Assembly (NCBI GenBank): GCA_036172665.1
Contig: CM069872.1
Coordinates: 50,578,101-50,642,100 of the forward strand
Length of the DNA: 64,000 nucleotides
Reading direction: 5' to 3'
Source of the DNA: Prosopocoilus inquinatus
Taxonomy: Eukaryota > Arthropoda > Insecta > Coleoptera > Lucanidae
Every line of letters starts with the position of its first letter. Positions within the stretch are counted from its first letter, which is position 1. Of the stretch, positions 55,551-64,000 are shown piece after piece. The translations under genes were made by a program, and so were the position numbers. The notes beneath the pieces are model-generated. The model searched no databases. It saw only the letters and a list, made by a program, of their open reading frames with translations, and was not told the origin of the DNA.

Positions 55551-58500
55551 ATGCAGCTCCTCAAACGAACACGATTTCTTGTAAACATCTTTACAACTCA
55601 ACAACTGAGGAAATTCAAAACTACACTTTATTTGTATAGGTAAGTGTGGGTCGTAAATCGATGAATGTTAACTGAAATAGCTGCGCTCATTTTAGTTCTT
55701 TGACTTTGTTTCCCTCTGACCAAACTGACACGATGGTATTGCGGCGTGTTGATAACATAATAAAATCCGGAGAGGATAAACGATTGTACAGAGGTTTGGA
55801 ACTGAAAAATCGAATGAAAGTTCTTCTTGTAAGCGATGCTACTACAGATAAGTCAGGTGCATCAATTGATGTTAACGTTGGTGAGGTTTTGTCTACACAT
55901 GTTGGTTTGGGAAGAAGTTATTTATCAGCTTGTTATAGGTTATTTAAGTGATCCTGATCATATTCCCGGTTTGGCACATTTCTGTGAGCACATGTTATTT
56001 TTGGGCACGAGTAAATACCCGAACGAGAATGATTATAGCAAGTTTTTAAGTGAACATGGTGGCAGTTCCAATGCCTCAACCTCTTCGGATCACACGACTT
56101 ACTATTTCGATGTTGTACCTGAACAGTTGAAGAATACTTTAGATAGGTTGGTTTAGTTAAGATTTTGTCAAGTAGTGAAGATGATTTCGTGGTCGTTATA
56201 CTTTTAGATTTGCACAGTTTTTTAAGTCGCCTCTTTTTACTGAGAGCGCAACGGAAAGGGAAATAAATGCTGTCCATTCTGAACATGAAAAGAACATTGC
56301 GAGTGATGTTTGGAGAATAGATCAATTAGATAAGCATACTGCAAATCCTAAACATCCATACCATAAATTTGGAACAGGTAATTTTTTATTCTATAATCAG
56401 CAGGTGAACAGTCTTAAGATGTGTTTGCCTCATCACAGGTAACCGATACACTTTGGATGTCTCTCAGAAAGAAAATGGTGTTAATGTAAGAGAAGCTCTG
56501 TTAGAATTTCACGATACTTGGTATTCATCGAATATAATGACCCTCGCAGTGCTAGGAAAAGGTAAAGAAATTAATTTATTATTAACAAAAAATAAATAAA
56601 TAAATAAATTTTAACTTCACAGAAAGCTTAGATGAATTGGAGGAGATGGTAATCGAGTTATTTTCCGAAGTTAAAGATAAGAATGTCACACCACCGCGAT
56701 GGGAAGAATACCCTTTTCAAAAGGAACAATTAGCAACGTGTGCTTACATGGTTCCTATAAAGGATATCAGAAATTTAAACATAATTTTTCCAACCCCTGA
56801 CTTACAAGAGTACTACAAATCTCAGGTTAGTCTAATTTAATTTTAAACATGTCATTACTTAACATAAAATGTTATTTAATTAAATGAAACGGTAAAAATT
56901 TTCTACAATTTATAAAACCACATAAACATTTTTTTCTGTTTTGATCATCACTTGACGTTGGTGGATAATCCGGATTATCAGACCCACTATAATCGAATGT
57001 TATTTCCGCTTCCGCTGGTATGTCATGTTTCGCAAACACACACAGTTTCGGGATTGTGCAGTGCACTCTGACGGGCATCACTTCGCAATTTGGATTGCAA
57101 CTGTGATTTATGTAACGTCCGATGTTTCCGAATTTCGCAGGATCCACAAAGGTTTTTATATTTCTCTCGCCGAAGTTTTCGTTCAGACAAAATATGTAAT
57201 TTGATAGCTTCTGTCGCTCTTGAATCTTAAACCTCCAGTTAGCTTCGTTTTGCGAAATAACTTCCCCAGCGTATTCACAAACAAAGTTTCCACTGTGGAT
57301 AGGTTGGGTTGTGAAGAGGCCAAATCCTTTTCCAGTTGACTCGGGCCTCTTTGCAAGCCCGAGTTCCGTACAGAAAGTTTTTCTCGTCTTGCAGGCAGTC
57401 ACTTTTAGGAACTTCCGAGGCCCGAATTGTACTAATCGGTTAGTACAGAACATCGAGCATTTACAATACGAATTGCACTCATAAATCGGCGTTTCCTTTC
57501 TGATAACCTTGTAATTATTTTGTATGCTTTCTAAATTACTTTCGGGTAATTCGAATGCGTAATTAGTTTGATTGTGTAAACACGAACATTTTTCTTCAAT
57601 TCTGCATTCTTTTGGGCATTCACAACCGAGGCATATTTCTAGAAAGCTATCTTGTGTATCTTTTGTGGGCATGTTTTCCGTTGTGTATATTATATCTGGA
57701 TCGACGTGTTCATAATCATCAATTAATTCCATCCTAACCTCAATTGTTGGCACTTATACGAATCAAAAGATTAACGTAATAATTTAGGAATTGATTACTA
57801 AAGTATTAATTAGTAAATAAACGAGTTTTTTATGAAGTGTTGTCATTTTGCCATTTAACATGAAACTTAAGCGCAGGGTTGCCATATGGAATTTTGGAAG
57901 TTCCCTAAATTGCCGCCTTAAGGTAGGCAACTTATAAATCACCAAAGCGAGGCGGGTACAAAAAACTCACGTCCCTTTTTTATATTGTACATACGAGTAT
58001 TTAACAAAAAATATGATTTTTAAAAAGTCCTTGTTGTGTAATATATCGCAGACTGTTCTGTGGAGTCTATTTCTTACTTTGGTTTTATGTTATTTTATGT
58101 AAAAAAAATCGTAATAAATGAGTTATGCGCTGATATGGGCAAAATCAAAAACTTTTACATTTTGTATCTTATTTCGCTTATTTAATAAATAATATTTTAT
58201 TCTTTGAAGAATTTTGTTAAAATTTCCCTAGATTTTGGCCAGAAACCAGTTTTATTAAATTACCGGTAATTTATTTATGTTACCTTATCCCCAATGTTAC
58301 CGCAACATTACCAATTGCAGCTCAAGTGGCGACATCTCGCGCTGGTGTTACCAGTTACACTTTTAACTAAAAATGTGGTATTTACTCAATTTTCTGATTA
58401 ATTTGATATCAGATACACATTACATTTTTGGCTTTTGTTGAAAAATAAGGTTTCAACATTTAATATTGTGTATTTTTACTAAATAATTTTGTCTCTAAAT

Positions 58501-61500
58501 GAAAATCATTTTAAATAGATAAAACAGCGACACCTTACGACCGCTTTTTGACCTAATAATGCATAAGGATTGACAAATTGAAGCGGGTTTGCTACATAAT
58601 AAGTCACCCCATGCAAGGCGGTCAAGCTTGCTGTAAAACGGAAAATTAATCTACCAATGAAAACCTCTGATTTGCTGTAATCAGAGGTTCTCGTCCTCGT
58701 TCAAATTCATGATTTTTTTAAATTAAAAATTCCTGAAAGAAAGTTCAAGTAAAGGACAAATCGTCGATTTGGCCTAAGCGGGACTCAAAGTATTTTCTTC
58801 ATATAATACCTATAAATTAAAGTAGCAGTATGGACAGTCATTATTGATCGTGTTGTATATTTTTTTTTTGGGGTTTCAAATTTTTGGTCGTCCGTTGCAA
58901 CTACTGTTGCCAACAAAATAAATTTAAAATCAAAGAAAATATTCTGAGTAATTTTCTCTCACAGCCTGGAAATTACATAAGTCATTTAATTGGACACGAG
59001 GGTCCTGGAAGTCTGCTGTCCGCTCTTAAAGAAAGGGGATGGTCGAACAGCTTAGTGGCTGGAAGTCGGCATGCGCCCAGGGGTTTTGGATTCTTTGGCA
59101 TCTCAGTAGATCTAACGGAAGAAGGAATTAAACATGTCGACGACATAATAAAATTGGTTTTTCAGGTACAGCATAAAAATAATTAAGCAATTCCCGAGCG
59201 TGGTAAAACAGTTTTTATACAATTTCAGTATATACGAATGTTGAAAGAAACTGGCCCTCTCCTGTGGATATTCGAAGAGCAAAAAGGTATATCGGCCATG
59301 GGTTTTCGCTTTAAAGACAAAGAATCTCCTCGTAACTACATCGTGTCCATAGTAAACAGTTTACATGTAAATCTCTTTTTATTTTTTATTTCTTTTTCTT
59401 GGGGGGGTACATGCAGGATGCGTTTTAGGATTTTCCACTGGAAGAAGTATTGTCTGCACATTATTTATTGGCAGAATGGAGGCCGGATATGATTGAAAAA
59501 TTGCTGAGCGATTTCAATCCCGACAACATTCGGTGTGTAGTAGATTCCGCATTTAATATTTGTATTTTTTAAATTTAATTTAGTGTAGGAGTTATTGCAA
59601 AGCAGTTCGCGAACGTAGCCGACCAGAAGGAGCCCTGGTACGGAACCGATTATAAAATAACAGCGATCCCAGAAGAAACTTTGCAAGTACGATATTTAAA
59701 TAGGTTCGATACTTTCTGTGTTTTAATACGAGTTTTGTGTAGGAGTGGCAAAATGCAGATTTATGTGATGAACTGAGGATACCCGATAAAAATGAATTTA
59801 TCCCGAACAGTTTTGATCTTTACAAACCCGATTCTGACGTAGGTATGATGTCGAATTTCAAAATTACTTTTATAATTTAATTATGCCCCATAGATAACCG
59901 AGCAGCCTGTAATAATTAAAGACACCGCTATCACAAGAGTTTGGTTTAAACAAGATGACAAATTTTTACTACCGAAAGCCAATTTAATGTTTGATTTTGT
60001 GAGGTAATTAAATTAAATTCTTACTACCTGGCCATCACAGTTAGATGATGAAAATTATTTTCCAGCCCATTCGCATACTTAGATCCACTCAACTGTAATC
60101 TCACTCACATGTTTGTACAACTATTCAGGGATGCTTTAAATCAGTATGCTTATGCGGCAGAACTTGCAGGTCTGAAATATGAATTAACGAACACTAAGTA
60201 CGGATTGATTGTAAGCTAACTTACTTCAACATTGTTATTTATTATAAAATCAAAATTGTCGCAGTTGGCTGTCGGGGGGTTCAGCGATAAACAGCATATA
60301 TTCTTGGACAAAATCATGGACAAATTAACAAATTTTAAAATCGACCCAAAGCGTTTCGACATTTTCAAGGAGAACGTAAGAGGAATTAACGCATCAAATT
60401 CTCGTTTAATTCTTTCATTTCAGTACATCAGAACATTAAAAAATTTTGCAGCAGAACAGCCCTATCAGCACGCAGTCTATTACTTAGCAGTTTTATTAAC
60501 AGAACACTCGTGGACTAAGCAAGAATTGCTGGCTGCAACCGAGTGTAACTTCATCACATTCGTAATAATAATTTGCACGAAGAATTCTGAGTGTTTCTTT
60601 TACAGGGCTCACCATTGAACGCTTGGAAGCTTTCATTCCCCAGATACTTTCAAAAATGCACATTGAATGTTTATTGCATGGGAACTTAGATAAGAAGAAG
60701 GCATTAGATTTGGTGGAAATCGTCGAGAACAGGTTAACGTCGACAATAAACATGGCGCCCCTACTGCCTCGTCAATTACTATTGCACAGAGAACTCAAAT
60801 TAGAAGACGGATGTAATTATCTCTACGAAGTTCAAAACAGTGTGCACAAATCAAGCTGCGTCGAGGTTTACTTCCAATGCGGATTGCAAAGCACTGTAAA
60901 TAACATGATGCTCGAATTGTTCGCTCAAATCCTACAAGAGCCTTGCTTTGACACCTTGAGGACCAAGGTATTAAAATAAATTTGCGCTCAGCTCAATTTA
61001 ATCAGCTACTTTTTTTTTTAGGAACAATTGGGATATATTGTATTCAGCGGTATTCGAAGATCGAATGGTGTGCAAGGTCTGCGTGTGATTGTGCAATCTG
61101 AAAAGCATCCGTCTGTTGTCGATGACAGGATCGAAATATTCTTAAAAACAATATTGGTAAGCGATTGGTTACATGTGGATGTGATTATTGCAAAAACTGT
61201 TCGTTTGCAAACAGGATTACGTAACAAATATGTCTGAAGAGGAGTTCACAAGACATAAAGAGGCATTAGCTGCGCAAAGATTAGAAAAACCCAAGCAGTT
61301 ATCCTCGCAGTCGTACTTGTATTGGGCGGAAATTACAGCGCAACAGTACCACTTCGATAGAGCCAACGTAGAAGTGGCATATTTAAGAACGATCACAAAA
61401 AGTGACATATTGGAATTTTACAGGGTAAGATAATGTCAATTTAAAAAAATATGAGTTTCTAAGTCCCCCTCTTAGAATTTACTGGAAGAAAATGCCAAAA

Positions 61501-61706
61501 ACAGACATAAAATTGCTGTACATGTTGTGTCAACGGCCGAAGGAGGATCTGGAGGAAGCAAAAAAGAGTCGGATGACGAAGTCGAACAGAAATCGGAGGC
61601 CCAAACCATTCAAGACATAACGGTATTTAAAAGCAATCACGGAATGTATCCTCTTGTGCAGCCTTACATCAACATTACACGAAAGGGAAATAAATCAAAA
61701 CTATGA
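55551..61706 (+). CDS. Ide: Insulin-degrading enzyme (M16 metalloprotease)
   Basis: Nineteen coding exons join in phase to 1014 residues (human 1019): 55551-55639, 55696-55880, 55939-56146, 56208-56377, 56439-56561, 56623-56825, 58965-59165, 59229-59366, 59429-59532, 59584-59686, 59743-59838, 59894-60003, 60066-60210, 60265-60375, 60424-60544, 60606-60967, 61022-61156, 61215-61424, 61476-61706. It is a zinc endopeptidase that degrades insulin-like peptides and other small peptides in a closed chamber. The inverted zinc motif HFCEH (residues 105-109) and the distal glutamate region [10 protein letters not shown] are intact, as are the C-terminal substrate-side segments [13 protein letters not shown] and [15 protein letters not shown]. 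The first exon is a basic leader, and an in-frame Met43 offers a second start. The junction 60544/60606 is phase-correct but gives an unusual Trp. Intron 6 (2.1 kb) contains a SET-domain gene on the other strand. Confidence 0.96.
56872..57732 (-). CDS. SET-domain histone-lysine methyltransferase, SETMAR-like, intronless
   Basis: A single uninterrupted frame of 286 residues from ATG 57732; the frame is open 7 codons further but only to a GTG. A pre-SET zinc cluster ([28 protein letters not shown]), a SET domain ([40 protein letters not shown]) and a post-SET motif ([11 protein letters not shown]) are complete, so it should be catalytically competent. The NHSCNPN S-adenosylmethionine pocket and the FDY tyrosine are intact. 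The architecture resembles the methyltransferase half of human SETMAR (H3K4/K36-type); no transposase domain follows. It lies antisense inside IDE intron 6. Lack of introns among intron-rich neighbours suggests a retrocopy, but the intact frame suggests function. Substrate is not inferable. Confidence 0.9.
   Translation of the reverse strand: MELIDDYEHVDPDIIYTTENMPTKDTQDSFLEICLGCECPKECRIEEKCSCLHNQTNYAFELPESNLESIQNNYKVIRKETPIYECNSYCKCSMFCTNRLVQFGPRKFLKVTACKTRKTFCTELGLAKRPESTGKGFGLFTTQPIHSGNFVCEYAGEVISQNEANWRFKIQERQKLSNYIFCLNENFGERNIKTFVDPAKFGNIGRYINHSCNPNCEVMPVRVHCTIPKLCVFAKHDIPAEAEITFDYSGSDNPDYPPTSSDDQNRKKCLCGFINCRKFLPFHLIK
58200..58380. repeat. Dispersed repeat shared with 53340-53640
   Basis: 'taaattaccggtaatttat' and 'ctcaagtggcgacat' match the copy at 53.5 kb in the same order. 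It is in IDE intron 6. Confidence 0.5.
58525..58700. mobile_element. AGCGACATC-family repeat in IDE intron 6
   Basis: 'cagcgacaccttacgaccgc', then 'tttttgacctaataatgca' and 'ccccatgcaaggcgg' follow the family order seen at 26796 and 39565. A small hairpin 'aacctctgattt'/'aatcagaggtt' lies near its right end. Confidence 0.7.
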
Positions 61707-62936
61707 TCGTGTTACCACGTATAGGATTTTACTTGTAATTTTATTTGTATTTTTACAGTTTTTAAAGCAATTGTAAGATGGTGTAAAATTTGATTGAATT
61801 ATTCAAGTACGTATAAGTGTTTTATTCATTAAATCATTTTATTTAAACTACACCAAAATTTTATTGTACAAATCAGTTTTAATTAAAATACGATTTTGCA
61901 AAGGACTCCCGATTTTTCTACCTTTTTCGGCAATGATGTCGATTCGTCAATAAAAAAACAGTAAATCACTATTTACATGAGTTTTACTCCGTATACATAA
62001 TCTTAAAAAGAATAAGTACTAAAATATAATTTAAAAATTATCCGAAATATTGTCAAATACTTAATATCTTAATACTTTTATTATCAAAATGTAGATTGCA
62101 CATGATTAAAATATAGTTAACAATAATTCAAATATTAGAGATCAATTAAAATCTGATAAAGCCGTCTGCCCTTTATCAAATCTTATTTAATTGCTTCTCA
62201 TGTACTATAAATATATACTATTTGAAGAATACATCACAATCATAGGGTACTCTTTAAATATAAAATGTAAATATAATATTTTTACTTCTTCATAGAAACA
62301 GAAGAACCAGTACAGGGTTCCCGTTCACAAGGAAAAGTCAGGGAACTAAAAAAAGATTCGCAAGCTCAGGAAATTTACTTGTTTTAATCCAAAAGTCGAT
62401 GGAATTAATTGAAATTTGTCTTCTGAAATTAGGAAAAAATGGAAAATTGTTTTTAACTAAAAAAAAAAAAAAATCGAATTGCATCCTCTCAGTGAACTTT
62501 GAACCTTCACGTTTCTAATAAAAAAAAATAAAATAAAAAAATTGTAGGGTCTTCGATATAGGCAATCATACGACTGTGTTAATTGGGTTGCCTATACGAA
62601 AACACTTACGATTTTCTAAAATATCCTGTTTTTTAAACGAGCAATCATGTTATTAAAAATAATTGCTTATACTTTTTAAAAGTAAATCAACAATTTTCTT
62701 CATAATACACGCGATATTAATTAATTAACATTTAAATGTGTAAAAATTAGAAAAGTTGCATAATTGCAGTCGATACTGAAAGTTTCTTGATGAAAAGTCC
62801 GAGAATATTTCAATAATAAAATGAAATGGGAACCCTGCAACAATATACTGTGTATGTACCAACTTAATACTTAAAATTCGAGGTTTACATATAAGTAAAT
62901 GCCACCATTTTCGTTATTAGACTTTTAAAATCACTT
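61707..62936. other. Region between converging IDE and sugar-transporter genes
   Basis: Probably the two 3' UTRs and spacer. Apart from poly-A runs at 62458-62475 I see nothing. Confidence 0.5.
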
Positions 62937-63853
62937 CTAAATTCTTTGCCCTAGTATAGTAGCACCTGGCTTTGGCACGTAACCGTACAAGAATATCGAG
63001 AAAATAACAAATGCTGCCCCCAAAATAAACTGTATAGTTAATTGGAAACCAAATATATAAATTGAACCGACGCACGATATTACAATGGCAAGAGATGTGG
63101 CAAAACCCTTTAATATATTATCAGCGTATTTAACGACGACGGCTACAATAAGACCACCTCCTGCTTGCAGCAAGATTAAATATTGAATAAACTTATCGTA
63201 ACCGAAGAAGAATCCGTGTTCTTGAATGGCGGCGTAATCTGACACGTAACACGTCAACAGGCCGAACGGTATTGAACACAAGCTAAGCTGCACATTTCTC
63301 ATCCACAGTGTTACATCACTGCCTTTCAGAATCTTCTCGAAATAGATGCCCGCGAACCCTGACAAAATGCACGCGGCAAAAGCAGCTGAAAAACCGACTA
63401 GCCTGCTCTGTTCTATCTTGGACGCCGTAACAGGTTGATCGGTAGACTGAGCGAGCTGAACGAGTACCACCCCCACAACTAAAGTCACAAGCGAAATCCA
63501 CTGCGTCCTTAGCAATTCCTTTTTTAATATTAACACGGCGAACATGGCTGTTGTTAAAATCTTCAATTGGTATGTGACCTGAAATTAGTCAAGTTTGTGG
63601 CAAGGCACACATGTGAAAGTCCCGAAAACACCGCCTACCTGATAAGTAGCAGCATCTAAATGGGAAGCGGATACATACAAAAGATTATTCTGTATTATGT
63701 AAACTAAGGACGGAACGCATACTTTTAGGGTGTCCAGTGGCTGATGCAGGATAGTATCACGTAAAGTTTCCATCAGTTGGGAAATTCCGCCGGTTTGAAT
63801 GTATACAATGGCAAGACAAGTTATCAACTTTACTATCTCTGACATCAGCACAG
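62937..63853 (-). CDS. Golgi UDP-sugar transporter, SLC35A2-like (partial)
   Basis: Two exons (63853-63639 and 63578-62937) in phase encode the C-terminal 284 residues. The N-terminal exon(s) lie beyond the right edge. Family signatures: LMSEIVKL, the TYQVTYQLKILTTAMFAVL junction, FAGIYFEKILKGS and VKYADNILKGFATSLAI. About seven hydrophobic segments remain. These antiporters import nucleotide sugars into the Golgi lumen in exchange for UMP. The segment KGSDVTLWMRNVQLSL and the GFFFGYDKF stretch fit the UDP-galactose branch (SLC35A2/Ugalt) better than SLC35A3, but the substrate cannot be settled from sequence. The internal Met in LTTAMFAV is not the start, because the upstream exon joins in phase. 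Confidence 0.88.
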
Positions 63854-64000
63854 CTAAAATCAAATATTTCTTATGATAATTGAACTTTAAAATATCTTTT
63901 CAATAGTAATGAAGAGCACTATAAAGTATAAAATGCTTGATTAGATTTTTAATTAATGATTTAGTATTACAGATATTTCATCTTTAGTAATAAGAATCTA

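Noticed and set aside
57733..57753. Upstream extension of the SET gene to a GTG codon
   Set aside because: GTG is not a normal nuclear start. The first ATG at 57732 gives a complete protein.

Overview
The window reads as nuclear DNA of an insect, most likely a beetle close to Tribolium. The genes are intron-split with many 45-60 bp introns and GT-AG borders, the intergenic DNA is AT-rich, short palindromic transposable elements are abundant, and a class IX myosin (to my knowledge absent from Drosophila) is present. The species assignment is inference.

Layout. 1-5.7 kb: repeat-rich DNA without a recognised gene, apart from a 29-codon ORF behind a TATA-like box. 5.7-17.7 kb (-): a complete class IX unconventional myosin (Ras-association domain, motor, IQ motifs, two C1 domains, RhoGAP) in seven coding exons, with what looks like an internal promoter and alternative first exon at 9.4-9.5 kb that would give a motor-less C1/RhoGAP protein. 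18.8 kb (+): an orphan first coding exon. 19-24.7 kb: palindromes, a hAT-type non-autonomous element with 8-bp target duplication, and a 3-copy 691/692-bp tandem repeat that duplicated half of that element. 24.7-27.5 kb (+): ornithine aminotransferase. 28.0-31.9 kb: a higher-order palindromic satellite. 32.2-34.6 kb (+): COX15. 34.6-44.2 kb: gene-poor DNA with a nested retroposed foldback insertion and a second orphan exon at 41.6 kb. 44.3-45.1 kb (-): UBTD1/2-like gene, divergent from sulfite oxidase (45.5-48.9 kb, +). 50.5-51.5 kb (-): PRELID1-like gene. 53.9 and 54.4 kb (+): tRNA-Gln(CTG) and tRNA-Lys(TTT). 55.6-61.7 kb (+): insulin-degrading enzyme in 19 coding exons, with an intronless antisense SET-domain methyltransferase nested in intron 6. 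62.9-63.9 kb (-): the C-terminal part of a Golgi UDP-sugar transporter, truncated by the window edge.

The genes do not form a pathway. Several are mitochondrial (OAT, COX15, sulfite oxidase, PRELID1 and one start of IDE), which I read as coincidence. For each reconstructed gene the exon phases add up across every junction. They give predicted lengths of 2117 (myosin IX), 426 (OAT), 428 (COX15), 236 (UBTD), 555 (sulfite oxidase), 211 (PRELID1) and 1014 residues (IDE). All are hand-made models from sequence, without transcript data.
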